From Mediterraneibacter hominis (lineage in GTDB: Bacteria; Bacillota; Clostridia; Lachnospirales; Lachnospiraceae): a stretch of DNA of 64,000 nt. The stretch's first letter is position 1. The number at the start of each line of letters is the position of its first letter. A program made the translations under genes and the position numbers. Of this stretch, positions 34,697 through 44,018 are shown in pieces. A model generated the notes under the pieces. It saw nothing but the letters and a program-made list of their open reading frames with translations. It did not search any database and was not told where the DNA came from. The stretch spans positions 1,116,001 to 1,180,000 of the forward strand of contig NZ_JACOPF010000001.1 in NCBI RefSeq assembly GCF_014287475.1. The letters run 5' to 3'.

Positions 34697-36100
34697 TCAT
34701 TCTCCTGTCTGCGTACACTGGTTTACAAATCTCCTGGCAAAAGGAACAAAGGAGGGCAGATACAAATGCGGGTACCCCGCAAAAAGATTTCCTTCCATAT
34801 GGATACACTGCCAGGAACGTGTTTTGTCCGGCTTCACCGCAAGACAATCTCTGCCGCTGTCTGTGCTGTCCCAGTAATGAAATTCATGTCCCCGGATAAC
34901 TTCCCCGTTTTTTAAATACACGCCGTCTTTTTGGCCTTCTATACAAATATAACCAAACCGGACAAGTTTTCCCCGGGAAGCCGCTTTTCCCTTTATCACG
35001 CCCGCCATCGGGTATTCCTTTTGATCTGGATCTGCCAGACTTTCATGCAGGTAGAGAAAGCCCCCACATTCCGCCATGCAGGGCATACCTCCCTGTACTG
35101 CTTCCCGAATACAGGTTAACATTGCTTTATTTTCTGACAGCTTCCTTGCATACAACTCGGGATACCCGCCGCCCAATACCAGTCCTTTGCTTCCTTTGGG
35201 AAGCCCGGTATCCGAAAGAGGGCTGAAAAACGCAAGTTCACACCCCAGCTCTTTTAACAACTCCAGATTCTCCTTGTAATAAAATCCAAATGCCTTATCC
35301 CGCGCCACAGCGATCAAAACAGGGGTATGTCCTTTTCCAGCTCTCTTTTCTTCCTTTTGTTTGCTCCCTTTTTTACAGTCCGATACCGAAAGCTCCGGGG
35401 CGGACTGTGCGATCCGTAAGATAGCGTCTAAGTCTACCGTCTCCTCCAGCCGTTTTCCCGCCTGTGCCATTTGTCCCTTAAGTCCTTGTATTTCCTCTGG
35501 TGTTACAAGCCCTAAGTGCCTGCTCTCAAGGGAAAATATTTCGTCCTGTGCAAGATACCCTAAAACAGGGATTGTATATCCTCTTTTTTGAAGCTCCTGT
35601 TCTAACATCTGCTTCATACGGGGATATAGATTCTTTGACATCCGGTTTAAAAGCAGTCCCCGGATATTACTGTCTTTCTGAAATCCGATCATTCCCTCTA
35701 CAAGCGCTGCCGCGGAGAGTGCCATGCCCTTTAAGGACAGCACAAGCAGTACGGGAGTCTTTGTCACCCGCGCCACATCATAAGAACTCGCCGACAAAGA
35801 TCCCATTGTCATTCCGTCATAATATCCCATCACACCTTCAATGACCGCGATCTCCTTCTCCTTTGCATGACGGGCAAATACCCTCGGAAGTTCTTCCCTG
35901 CTTTCAAAAAACAAATCCAGATTTTCCGAGTCAATTCCCAGCACCTCTCGGTGAAACATTGGATCAATATAGTCTGGGCCGCACTTATATGCCGCAACCT
36001 TCTCTCCTCTCATTTCCAGCGCTTTCATCAGCGCGCATGCCAGCACAGTCTTTCCACTTCCACTTGCGGGAGCGGCGAGCAAAATTCGCGGAATCCTCAT
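34697..36100 (-). CDS. cbiA: Cobyrinic acid a,c-diamide synthase
   Basis: A 467-residue glutamine amidotransferase that amidates carboxylates a and c. The N-terminal P-loop is LLAAPASGSGKTVLACALM, with YKCGPDYIDPMFH; the C-terminal glutaminase domain has LVLGGGYPELYARKL and the Cys nucleophile in MPCMAECGGFLYL. Length is normal. Its start overlaps the cbiET stop by 4 bp (ATGA). Confidence 0.95.
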   Translation of the reverse strand: MRIPRILLAAPASGSGKTVLACALMKALEMRGEKVAAYKCGPDYIDPMFHREVLGIDSENLDLFFESREELPRVFARHAKEKEIAVIEGVMGYYDGMTMGSLSASSYDVARVTKTPVLLVLSLKGMALSAAALVEGMIGFQKDSNIRGLLLNRMSKNLYPRMKQMLEQELQKRGYTIPVLGYLAQDEIFSLESRHLGLVTPEEIQGLKGQMAQAGKRLEETVDLDAILRIAQSAPELSVSDCKKGSKQKEEKRAGKGHTPVLIAVARDKAFGFYYKENLELLKELGCELAFFSPLSDTGLPKGSKGLVLGGGYPELYARKLSENKAMLTCIREAVQGGMPCMAECGGFLYLHESLADPDQKEYPMAGVIKGKAASRGKLVRFGYICIEGQKDGVYLKNGEVIRGHEFHYWDSTDSGRDCLAVKPDKTRSWQCIHMEGNLFAGYPHLYLPSFVPFARRFVNQCTQTGE

Positions 36101-37359
36101 AAGCCCTCCTCTCCTCCGGCAGAAATAACGTAGACAGGATTTTCTCCCATCATCATATGAAAGCTACCAAGCTTGCGTGACTTCGCCACTGTTATCTGTA
36201 CCACCTCCGCAGACGGAAGCAGTCCTTCTTCCATTGCCTCCACTGCCTCTTTCACTGTTTCTAAAGAAATGGCGGTCATTACAATACGAACCTTAGGATT
36301 TTTCGTAAGCGCTGTATAAAGAATCTCCTTTAAATTGCCGGAGCTCCCGCCAATAAATATATGGCTTGGCTGTTCCAGCCCTTCCATCGCCTCCGGTGCC
36401 GTCCCTTGTACAATTTCCATCCAGTCGGCCGCAAATTTTCTTTTATTTTCTTCTAAAAGCTGTACTGCCTCCGGCTTCTTTTCTATCGCATATACCCGGA
36501 TATCCGGCCCCGAAAGCGCGGCTTCCACAGAGATGGAGCCAGTACCTGCTCCAATATCATAGAGAACTGCCCCTCCCGCAAGACGCAGCTTTGCAAGGCA
36601 GACCGTCCTCACCTCTGCTTTTGTCATAGGCACCTTACCTCTTATAAATTCTGCGTCCTCCACTGCCCGGTTATATCTTTTGACAGGATGTGGATTGACA
36701 ACCAGCGCCACGGACAGCCCTTCCCAGTCTTCAGGCACAAGCTCTCCCGCCTTTTTGGTAATCAGTTCTTCCTCCGCATAGGATAGATTTTTTCCGATTG
36801 TTACCTGGACATCCGCAAGCGCATACTTTTTTAATTTCTCACAGAGCGTACGCCCCTGCCCTTTTGTTCCAAGTAAAAGGAAGGTCTTTTCATGGTGGGT
36901 GATCTCATAGATAAAGTTTGCCTTCTGCCCATGCAGGCTTACCACCTTCGCGTCCTCCCATGATGTGCCAATCTTTGCCGCCAGATAAGACACAGTAGAA
37001 ATGCCCGGCAAAAGCTTCACCCTGACCCCTTTTAATTCCTGCGCCAGGCTTTTTGCTCCGCTGTAGAATCCACTGTCCCCAGAAAGTACAACCGCAAACA
37101 CGGTGCATGTCTGATGCTCCTTTACAAAACGTGCAATCGTCTCCGCACGGTACTCTATGAAGGTTTCTTTCGAAAACTCCTCTTGTTTTCCTTCCTGTCC
37201 TCCGACTTTTGAAATTCCGTCTAAAGCGCTTTGAACCATACGCGCCGCCCCGATGATACAGCCGCATTTTAAAAGCGCCTCCCTCACCTCTTCTGTAAAA
37301 CCAGACTGGCTTCCCATTCCAATTCCCAGCAAATATACTGTCTTTTCTCTTTTACACAT
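36097..37359 (-). CDS. cbiET: Cobalt-precorrin-7 C5-methyltransferase / C15-methyltransferase (decarboxylating) fusion
   Basis: A 420-residue fusion. Residues 1-210 are CbiE (VYLLGIGMGSQSGFTEEV, FAVVLSGDSGFYSGA, LLPGISTVSYLAAKIG), which methylates C5; residues 220-420 are CbiT (GGAVLYDIGAGTGSISVEAA, HIFIGGSSGNLKEIL), which methylates C15 and decarboxylates the acetate side chain. The fusion resembles CobL of the aerobic route, but the cbi neighbours show the anaerobic path. It overlaps cbiH and cbiA by a few bases. Confidence 0.94.
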   Translation of the reverse strand: MCKREKTVYLLGIGMGSQSGFTEEVREALLKCGCIIGAARMVQSALDGISKVGGQEGKQEEFSKETFIEYRAETIARFVKEHQTCTVFAVVLSGDSGFYSGAKSLAQELKGVRVKLLPGISTVSYLAAKIGTSWEDAKVVSLHGQKANFIYEITHHEKTFLLLGTKGQGRTLCEKLKKYALADVQVTIGKNLSYAEEELITKKAGELVPEDWEGLSVALVVNPHPVKRYNRAVEDAEFIRGKVPMTKAEVRTVCLAKLRLAGGAVLYDIGAGTGSISVEAALSGPDIRVYAIEKKPEAVQLLEENKRKFAADWMEIVQGTAPEAMEGLEQPSHIFIGGSSGNLKEILYTALTKNPKVRIVMTAISLETVKEAVEAMEEGLLPSAEVVQITVAKSRKLGSFHMMMGENPVYVISAGGEEGL

Positions 37360-38083
37360 TTCGGTACCCTCTCGGCGTCACCATCTTGCCTCTGATGATG
37401 TCTGTCTGTTCATTTCCGATAAATACAGTGGTAAACATATCCGTCTGCTTCTCTTTTAATGCTTCCAGGGTCAGTATCTCATAGGACTCTTCCCTTCGCC
37501 CAATATTGCGGACAATTCCGCATACTGTATCTTTTCTTTTATACTCCAGCATACAGTCGCACGCTCTGGAAAGATAATCTGCCCGTTTCTTGCTGGACGG
37601 ATTATAAAGGCAGATGACAAAATCTGCCATGGCTGCCGCCCTTAGTCTTTTTTCAATCTTTTCCCAGGGCGTCAGCAAATCACTTAAGCTGATCACCGCA
37701 AAATCATGCATCAGAGGCGCTCCCAAAACTGCGGCGCCTCCACATGCCGCGGTAATTCCCGGTATGATTTCCAGCTCTATATCCGGATACTTCTTTCCCA
37801 CCTCATACAGCAGGCCTGCCATACCATATATCCCTGCGTCCCCGCTGCACACCATCGCTACGTCGTGTCCTTTTTCTGCCTCCTGAAAGGCCATTTCACA
37901 CCGCTGCACTTCCTGCTTCATCGGAGTTGTCAGGTATACCTTATCAGGGAATTCCTCCTTCAGCAGATCTACATATACGGTATATCCTGTAATCACCGGA
38001 CAGTGTTCTATCACATCTTTCGCGCAGAGCGTCATCTGGCTGCCTGCTCCGGGCCCTAATCCCACCACATATATCTTACCCAT
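37352..38083 (-). CDS. cbiH: Cobalt-factor III / precorrin-3B C17-methyltransferase
   Basis: A 243-residue SAM methyltransferase that methylates C17 and drives ring contraction in the anaerobic route. IYVVGLGPGAGSQMTLCAKD, MVCSGDAGIYGMAGLLYEV, IIPGITAACGGAAVLGAP and the end IIRGKMVTPRGY are conserved. Unlike some Clostridia versions it has no C-terminal Fe-S extension. It overlaps cbiF and cbiET by 8 bp each. Confidence 0.94.
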   Translation of the reverse strand: MGKIYVVGLGPGAGSQMTLCAKDVIEHCPVITGYTVYVDLLKEEFPDKVYLTTPMKQEVQRCEMAFQEAEKGHDVAMVCSGDAGIYGMAGLLYEVGKKYPDIELEIIPGITAACGGAAVLGAPLMHDFAVISLSDLLTPWEKIEKRLRAAAMADFVICLYNPSSKKRADYLSRACDCMLEYKRKDTVCGIVRNIGRREESYEILTLEALKEKQTDMFTTVFIGNEQTDIIRGKMVTPRGYRNV

Positions 38084-38885
38084 GTGATTCCTGCTCCTTT
38101 CTCTCCTTTTTTACTGTCTGTTTTTCATATGGGACATGTGCTTTTCTGTATGCAGTGGAAAAAGACGGGTTGTAAAGCTCAGACCGCCTGTATGCACCCT
38201 TTAGTATATCTCCTACGATAATCAGCGCGGTCTTTGTAATCTGCTCCTTTCGCGCTGTATCATAGAGCTCACATACCTTGCAGCGGCACACCTTTTCATC
38301 TTCCCATGTCGCCTTATAGACAATTGCTGCCGGAGTATCTTCCGGATAGCCGCCCTCTATAAGTGCCTGCTGCAATTCTTTTAGCAGCCCCGCACTTAAG
38401 AAAATCACCATTGTCGCCTGGTGGGAAGCCAGACTTTGGATAGATTCTTTCTCTGGGACACTGGTACGCCCTGCCATGCGCGTGATCACAACCGACTGGG
38501 AGATCCCTGGCAGTGTATATTCTGCCTGTAACGCGGCCGCCGCCCCGCAAAAGGAACTGACGCCAGGGCAAATTTCATAGGAAATTCCCTTTTCCTCTAA
38601 AATATCCGTCTGCTCTTTGATTGCCCCATACAGGGAAGGATCGCCTGTATGCAGACGGACAACGTGCTTTCCCTTTCGCGCCCCTTCCTCCATCACCTGT
38701 ATGACCTCCTCCAATGTCATATAAGCGCTGTTATAGATTTCACAGTCTGGCCCGCACAGCTTAAGCAGCTCTGGATTTACCAGAGAGCCGGCATATATCA
38801 CAATATCTGCTTCTTTTAAAAACGCCTGTCCCCGCACCGTAATCAGATCCACTGCCCCGGGGCCGGCGCCGACAAATACAACCAT
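38076..38885 (-). CDS. cbiF: Cobalt-precorrin-4 C11-methyltransferase
   Basis: A 269-residue SAM methyltransferase. VVFVGAGPGAVDLITVRGQ, VVRLHTGDPSLYGAIKEQ, EICPGVSSFCGAAAAL and VITRMAGRTSVPEKESIQSL are family signatures. The last ~20 residues form a Lys/Glu-rich tail that overlaps the start of cbiH. It lies 16 bp downstream of cbiL. Confidence 0.94.
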   Translation of the reverse strand: MVVFVGAGPGAVDLITVRGQAFLKEADIVIYAGSLVNPELLKLCGPDCEIYNSAYMTLEEVIQVMEEGARKGKHVVRLHTGDPSLYGAIKEQTDILEEKGISYEICPGVSSFCGAAAALQAEYTLPGISQSVVITRMAGRTSVPEKESIQSLASHQATMVIFLSAGLLKELQQALIEGGYPEDTPAAIVYKATWEDEKVCRCKVCELYDTARKEQITKTALIIVGDILKGAYRRSELYNPSFSTAYRKAHVPYEKQTVKKERKEQESHG

Positions 38886-38901
38886 TTTCTTCCTCCTGTT
38901 T

Positions 38902-39648
38902 TTATCCCTTTTTCTCCTTGATGATCAGCAGCGAGTAGTAGCCTGCCTCATCGGGAATCTCCTCTATATCTGTGTAGATTCTCTCCCCTTTCATGCCGCA
39001 GTTTTCTACCATTTCCATCTCCATGCCGCGTCTTTTTACTGCTTGTTTTACTTCCGGCATTTTCCTCCCTGCCTTCATCAGTACTTTCGTTCCAGGAAGG
39101 CAAAGCGCCTCCTCCACGCCGTATGACGCCGGAATGATATGTATCTGCTCCTTATTTTCCGCCAGCCCTTTATTCAGCCTTGCGGCAGCCGCACAAAAAG
39201 ATGGTACTCCGGGAACTAAATCTGTCGGATAGCCTTTTTTCTTTACCCGTTTTTGTATATACAGACAGGTGGAATAGACACTCGGATCTCCCAGCGTAAT
39301 AAACGCGGCTGTCTTTTCTTGATCGAGTATATGTAAAAGTAACGCTGTGTCCTTGTCATGTATCTGTTTTAACCTTTCTTTATCCTTTATCATCGGCATA
39401 GGAAGGTACAATTTTTCTTTTTCTCTAAGACCAGGAAGCTTTTCCTTTACAATCTGGTACGCCATACATTGTACAAGATATTTTTCCATAGTTACATCCG
39501 TTTTATCTGTATAAACCGGTTCTTCCAAGCCCTTATCTGACACAGGGATAACAAGCACGTCCGCCTGTTCTAGCACGCTTATTGCCTTCCATGTCAAAAG
39601 CTCTGGATCTCCCGGCCCGACGCCGACACAAAAAAATGTTCCACTCAT
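38902..39648 (-). CDS. cbiL: Cobalt-precorrin-2 / precorrin-2 C20-methyltransferase
   Basis: A 248-residue SAM methyltransferase that adds the C20 methyl group after cobalt insertion. FFCVGVGPGDPELLTWKAIS, AAFITLGDPSVYSTCLYIQ and DLVPGVPSFCAAAARL are the expected motifs. Its ATG overlaps the cbiD stop codon (ATGA), so it is coupled to cbiD. Confidence 0.94.
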   Translation of the reverse strand: MSGTFFCVGVGPGDPELLTWKAISVLEQADVLVIPVSDKGLEEPVYTDKTDVTMEKYLVQCMAYQIVKEKLPGLREKEKLYLPMPMIKDKERLKQIHDKDTALLLHILDQEKTAAFITLGDPSVYSTCLYIQKRVKKKGYPTDLVPGVPSFCAAAARLNKGLAENKEQIHIIPASYGVEEALCLPGTKVLMKAGRKMPEVKQAVKRRGMEMEMVENCGMKGERIYTDIEEIPDEAGYYSLLIIKEKKG

Positions 39649-40781
39649 GTTCCTTCTCCTTTTATCTGTTCTAACAGAGCCTGCGCACCTTTCGTTTTCC
39701 CCAGAATCCCCTCTTCTTTAGAAAACACAATCGCCTCTGCCTGTAATCTGTTCTGGCATCTTTGCCCTAAGTGAAAGGCTATCCTCTCCATTATAGATTC
39801 CATCACACTTTTCAGTATTTTCGCCTCCTTTAAATATCCGAGTGCTTCTGCCGTTACCGCACATCCCATTATCCTCTGCACACACTCCCTGTCTGCACCT
39901 TTTACAGCCGCATGGGAGGCAAAGACCTCCATCCGGCAGTCCGCCTGGCGGGAATGGGTATTCATTACCCCCGCTGCAAGCTTTACAAATTTCCCGATAT
40001 GTCCAATGAGAAGCACTGCCTCCATTTGAAGATGAAGCGCATCATCTAAGGCTTCCCCAATATAGTTACTGCATTTCACTGCCAATTCCCCATCATAGCC
40101 AAGTTCTTCTCTTAGAAAATCACTGCCGTAATTTCCTGGCACCAGATAGCACATTTTGTGTCCGTTTTCTCTTAATACCTTCATTTCCAGATAGATGGTA
40201 TCTGTCAGCGCCTTTTCACTCATAGGCTCCACAATCCCACTTGTCCCCAGAACAGAAATACCCCCTTCAATCCCTAGCCTCGGATTGAATGTACGCCTGG
40301 CAAGTGCTTTTCCTTCAGGTATGGAGATGACAATTTGTATGCCTTTTGTATACTTCATCTCCCTGCACATTTCCTGCGCCGCTTTTACAATCATTTCACG
40401 CGGAACCTTGTTGATTGCAGCTTCACCGATACTTTGTTCCAGACCTTTTCTCGTCACCCTGCCGACCCCTTCTCCGCCCTCCAGAAAAATGCCCGGCGTC
40501 TCTGTCTTTTCTACTTTGGCAAACACCAGGATTCCATCCGTCACGTCAGGATCGTCTCCGCTGTACTTCCTTACTGCGCACTTTACAAAAGCTTCTGTCC
40601 TCACAATGCTTTCCACGTCCAGATACAGCAGAATTCCTTTTGGCGTCATCAATTTCACCTGCCGGATCTCCGTACCGGTAAGCAGCATAAAAACCGCCGC
40701 TTTTGCAACGGCGGCAGCGCAGCTTCCTGTGGTATATCCAAACCGCAGCCCCTCTTTTGTACGTCCGATTTCTACTGTCAC
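39645..40781 (-). CDS. cbiD: Cobalt-precorrin-5B C1-methyltransferase
   Basis: A 378-residue enzyme unique to the anaerobic route. The N-terminus LRFGYTTGSCAAAVAKAAV, the DDPDVTDGI motif and FNPRLGIEGGISVLGTSGIV are diagnostic of CbiD. Its presence, with cbiG and cbiK, shows the early-cobalt-insertion pathway. It lies 2 bp downstream of cbiK. Confidence 0.95.
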   Translation of the reverse strand: MTVEIGRTKEGLRFGYTTGSCAAAVAKAAVFMLLTGTEIRQVKLMTPKGILLYLDVESIVRTEAFVKCAVRKYSGDDPDVTDGILVFAKVEKTETPGIFLEGGEGVGRVTRKGLEQSIGEAAINKVPREMIVKAAQEMCREMKYTKGIQIVISIPEGKALARRTFNPRLGIEGGISVLGTSGIVEPMSEKALTDTIYLEMKVLRENGHKMCYLVPGNYGSDFLREELGYDGELAVKCSNYIGEALDDALHLQMEAVLLIGHIGKFVKLAAGVMNTHSRQADCRMEVFASHAAVKGADRECVQRIMGCAVTAEALGYLKEAKILKSVMESIMERIAFHLGQRCQNRLQAEAIVFSKEEGILGKTKGAQALLEQIKGEGT

Positions 40782-40783
40782 GT

Positions 40784-41557
40784 TTACAATACCTCTTCAA
40801 TATGCTCTAAAAACAGATTTTGGATTCCTTCCATTTCTCCCAGTCCCCGAACGGCCGCACGAACCTCATATCCGTCTTCGGTAAGCGCGCTCATCCAGGA
40901 GTCTTCTTCCCCTGCCATATCATTCTGTGCATGATCCCCTGCCACAATCATAAAGGGCATCAAAAGCACTTTTTTCTTTCCGGAGATGCGCAGCTTGTCC
41001 ATCACATTTTTTAATTCTGGAAAGCTTTCTACTGTCCCCACAAGAACCTGCTGATAGCCCAGCGCGTGAAAGGTATACTCTAACGTAGGATAGGCGGCAT
41101 TTGCGTGGTGATCTGTCCCATGCCCCATCAAGACAAGCATTTCCTCTTCCTTTAATTCTGTCTGCGCCATCACTGCATGGATTGCCTTTTTATAATCATC
41201 CACGCTGCTTAACATAGGCTTTCCGACACTGATCTTGCGGAATTTATCCATATATTCCATCAAGTCCTCCATCATCCTGTCATTCTCAATCCCGTTGATC
41301 ACATGGGTCGGCTGTACAATCACTCTTTCTATCCCTTCTGCCGCCATCCTTTTTAATGCTTCTCCTACAGTATCCACCCGCAGATTTTCCGTTCTTTTTA
41401 ATTTGTTTATAATCATCTGGCTTGTAAAGGCGCGGTAAACCTTATAATCCGGATAGGCTCCGGCAATTCTTCTTTCAATCGCCCCGATCGTTTTTTCCAA
41501 CGTGTCAAGATAGCTGGTTCCAAAGCTGACAACTAATATCGCTTTCTTTCCATCCAT
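40784..41557 (-). CDS. cbiK: Sirohydrochlorin cobaltochelatase
   Basis: A 257-residue class II chelatase that inserts Co(II) into sirohydrochlorin. AILVVSFGTSYLDTLEKTIG is the CbiK start. The metal-binding histidines lie in QPTHVINGIE, MGHGTDHHANAAYP and IVAGDHAQNDMAG. There is no signal peptide, so it is cytoplasmic. It is the first gene after the cobalamin riboswitch and is expected to be repressed when cobalamin is abundant. Confidence 0.95.
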   Translation of the reverse strand: MDGKKAILVVSFGTSYLDTLEKTIGAIERRIAGAYPDYKVYRAFTSQMIINKLKRTENLRVDTVGEALKRMAAEGIERVIVQPTHVINGIENDRMMEDLMEYMDKFRKISVGKPMLSSVDDYKKAIHAVMAQTELKEEEMLVLMGHGTDHHANAAYPTLEYTFHALGYQQVLVGTVESFPELKNVMDKLRISGKKKVLLMPFMIVAGDHAQNDMAGEEDSWMSALTEDGYEVRAAVRGLGEMEGIQNLFLEHIEEVL

Positions 41558-42102
41558 TTTTCTGTGTCTCCTTTTTCCTTTTCATTTTCTCTTACATATA
41601 ACGATTGTCATAAAATGGAAATACTGCTGCCAGAACCGGCAGACGAACAAAGCCTGCGCAAAAATTTCCTTTTTACGCGCAGGACGGCCAGATATATAGA
41701 CTGCCCGTTCTTAAGCAACCAGGCAGCCACGAAAAAGTGCGGCACATACCCGGCTATATTCCCGTAACCATCTAATGCATTTAAAAGTGAATCTTCTGAC
41801 TTAAGCCTCCGGCACGGCTGCTCCGCCTTCCCATAACCTTGTTACAGTGGCACTGTGGAACACCGCTAAGCTATTACAGCAACGGGTATTGTGCAGGATT
41901 CTCACCTGTCTTCCTCCGTCCGCTAACTTACGCGGACCTTCTTTTAAATGTATGCCAATTATATTTTATAAAGGATGTTTCCTTTGCATTTAAAATCTGT
42001 TTTATTTTATCATATACAAACAGGCAAGTAAAGCCCGCGGCATTTTTGCTTTTACAGCACCGTTCCTTCTTTTGGTACAAAGAAGGCTGCATATATTTCC
42101 TC
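41558..42102 (-). promoter_or_regulatory. Long leader of the cbiK operon: promoter, riboswitch and 3' hairpin
   Basis: This 545-bp stretch carries no gene. On the minus strand a promoter TTTACT (42032-42027) / TAAAAT (42009-42004) with 17-bp spacing starts a leader of about 440 nt. The cobalamin aptamer follows at 41940-41788. Further down, a hairpin with CCTGCGCGTAAAAA/TTTTTGCGCAGG arms (41683-41653) is the best candidate for an expression platform, though its U-tract is poor; control at a distance or by another fold is possible. Confidence 0.6.
41788..41940 (-). ncRNA. Cobalamin riboswitch
   Basis: Read on the minus strand, the element has the conserved core GGTGAGAATCCTGCAC, GCCACTG, GGGAAGGC and the B12-box region AGCCGTGCCGGAGGCTTAAG followed by TCAGAAGA. 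A basal stem GGTCCGCG/.../CGGAC is at its 5' end. It sits upstream of cbiK and is expected to bind adenosylcobalamin and shut off the downstream operon. Confidence 0.93.
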
Positions 42103-42879
42103 CTATCTTCCAATGAAACTGTCTTTCCATGTCTCTAAATAGCGCAGCACCTCTTCCAGACTTTTTCCTTTCTCCTGCGGTCTTGCAATCACTACAAGCA
42201 GCGCGCCTGTCTCCTTCGCCGCCTTAACTTTCTCTGCAAAGCCGCCCGCCTGCCCCGATTCCTTTGTCACAAAATATTTTGCCTGTATTTGACGGAGCAA
42301 TGCTGTATTCAACTCCCTTGAAAATGGGCCCTGCATAGCAATCAAATGCTTCCCCTCAAATCCCAGTGCTGTCGCCTGCTCTACAGAAGCCAGCGTAGAG
42401 AGCACACGCGCATAGCACCGCTTTTCGTAATCAGGAATTTTCGTATATTCTTTTAATTCTTTTCCGCCTGTCGCAATCAGTATATTCCCATCGGTATGTT
42501 TCAAAAACTCTACCGCTGTCCGCACATCACAAAATACCTTTTTCTTTCCGTCTGTACTGCCTGTCTGTTCTCTTTGGCGCAGACACCGCAGATATTCACA
42601 TCGTGTCTCTTCGCATGCCTTCCGTATATTTTCTGTGACGGCACAGGCAAACGGATGTGTGGCGTCGATCACCAGCTCTATCTCTTCCTTACGGATGAAC
42701 TTTACAATCTCTGCTTCTTCCATTCTCCCGCTTAAAACCTGCACACCTTTTATATCTCTTAAAATTTCTTTTCCATATTCTGTCGCCGTACTGACATAGC
42801 AGTCCAGACACAATTCGCCTGCTTTTGAAGCGAGCAGCCTTCCCTCCGTCGTTCCGGCAAAGAGTAATATCTTCTTCAT
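42103..42879 (-). CDS. cbiJ: Precorrin-6A / cobalt-precorrin-6A reductase
   Basis: A 258-residue NADH-dependent reductase of the corrin ring. The start MKKILLFAGTTEGRLLA at 42879 begins the Rossmann fold; the longer frame to 42936 reads back into cbiG. VIDATHPFACAVTENIRKAC and CYARVLST are CobK/CbiJ motifs, and FVTKESGQAGGFAEKVKAA is the C-terminal signature. It lies 19 bp after cbiG. Both lie upstream of the riboswitch and so are probably transcribed separately from the cbiK unit. Confidence 0.92.
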   Translation of the reverse strand: MKKILLFAGTTEGRLLASKAGELCLDCYVSTATEYGKEILRDIKGVQVLSGRMEEAEIVKFIRKEEIELVIDATHPFACAVTENIRKACEETRCEYLRCLRQREQTGSTDGKKKVFCDVRTAVEFLKHTDGNILIATGGKELKEYTKIPDYEKRCYARVLSTLASVEQATALGFEGKHLIAMQGPFSRELNTALLRQIQAKYFVTKESGQAGGFAEKVKAAKETGALLVVIARPQEKGKSLEEVLRYLETWKDSFIGR

Positions 42880-42898
42880 ATCTCTTGTTCTTTCCTCT

Positions 42899-43969
42899 TT
42901 AAAATCGCAGCTTTGCTGCCTGTTCCACGAGTGCAATCGTCATTTTATCCCGCTTTTGCTTTGGCAAAAGTATTTTGCCGTCAGGACAGGCAAACAGCGC
43001 TGCCCGTTCACAGACATTGTCCACCCCTGTCACCTGTTTTACAAATGCAGAGCCTTCTTTTAAAAGCGGCACCGACTGAAGCTCCTTTGCTGTATAAGTA
43101 TAAAAAGGAATTCGATATTTTCGGGCAAATTCCTGGATTCCCTTTTCTTCCTTCTTTAAGTCAATACTCGCTACAGCCCGTATTCTCTCCGGCCAGATCC
43201 CCTGCTCTTTACACACGCGGCGTATCTGTTCCTCTAATGCGCTTTGCCAAATGCCCTTACGGCATCCAATTCCCGCGATGATATTCTTCGGCGGAAGAAA
43301 AAGGATACCTTTGTAAGCGGCAAGATCCTCTTTTATTTCTCCGGTTACTGCGACTCCCAGCTCCCATTTCTCTCTCATCTCATCTATACTCTCACACAAC
43401 GCCAGCTCCTCCGGCAGCCTTCCCTCCCATGGATATGCGCTGTAAAACCCAATCCTTCTGCCTTCTAATACCGCCGCAGACACTGCTTTTGCCAATTCTC
43501 TGTTCGAGAGGTACAGTTGATTTTTACATGCGAATACATCTACCGCAAACTTTCCCTGCACGTCCGTCGCTGTCGTAAGCACAGGCTCCGCCCCCGTACA
43601 GGAAGCGATACACTTTGCTATCTCCACTGCATTTCCTATATGTCCGGAAAGAAGAGGTATAATATATTGCCCCTTTTCATCCATCACCAAAACCGCGGAA
43701 TCCGTATATTTGTCCTTCACCCAGCGCGCGATTAAGCGCACTGCGATTCCAGCCGCCCCTACAAACAGAAATGAAGCTTTTCCCCAGTGTGCCCCGATCC
43801 ATTCTGCCAGGTCAGGCGGCAATGGCTTTAACGCTTCTTCCTCTGCATATTTAGGAAGTGTGTAGCCCTTACATATTCCTTCATATTCAGAAAGGTTTTC
43901 TATGATTTCTCTGTTTCTCCTGCTTCCTGTCTTTGTAAAACTAAATATTACAAGAGGCTTTTTTTCCAT
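42899..43969 (-). CDS. cbiG: Cobalt-precorrin-5A hydrolase
   Basis: A 356-residue enzyme that opens the delta-lactone of cobalt-precorrin-5A, releasing acetaldehyde. The start at 43969 (MEKKPLVIFSFTKTGSR) is preferred; the longer frame runs into the repeat at 44019-44073. The N-terminal domain has FLFVGAAGIAVRLIARWVKDK and PLLSGHIGNAVEIAKCIA; the C-terminal domain has IAGIGCRKGIW and RAVASIDLKKEEKGI. All family domains are present. Confidence 0.93.
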   Translation of the reverse strand: MEKKPLVIFSFTKTGSRRNREIIENLSEYEGICKGYTLPKYAEEEALKPLPPDLAEWIGAHWGKASFLFVGAAGIAVRLIARWVKDKYTDSAVLVMDEKGQYIIPLLSGHIGNAVEIAKCIASCTGAEPVLTTATDVQGKFAVDVFACKNQLYLSNRELAKAVSAAVLEGRRIGFYSAYPWEGRLPEELALCESIDEMREKWELGVAVTGEIKEDLAAYKGILFLPPKNIIAGIGCRKGIWQSALEEQIRRVCKEQGIWPERIRAVASIDLKKEEKGIQEFARKYRIPFYTYTAKELQSVPLLKEGSAFVKQVTGVDNVCERAALFACPDGKILLPKQKRDKMTIALVEQAAKLRF

Positions 43970-44018
43970 ATCCCGTATCTTTCTCTCCCTCTTTTTTATC
44001 TCTGTATTCTTCACATGG

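Noticed and set aside
40195..40884. 229-codon plus-strand ORF opposite cbiD
   Set aside because: Shadow of cbiD; the translation is Ser/Pro-rich with no domain, and it crosses the cbiK-cbiD junction.
41839..42138. 99-codon plus-strand ORF over the cobalamin riboswitch
   Set aside because: Lies on the complement of conserved riboswitch sequence and its promoter; no ribosome site.
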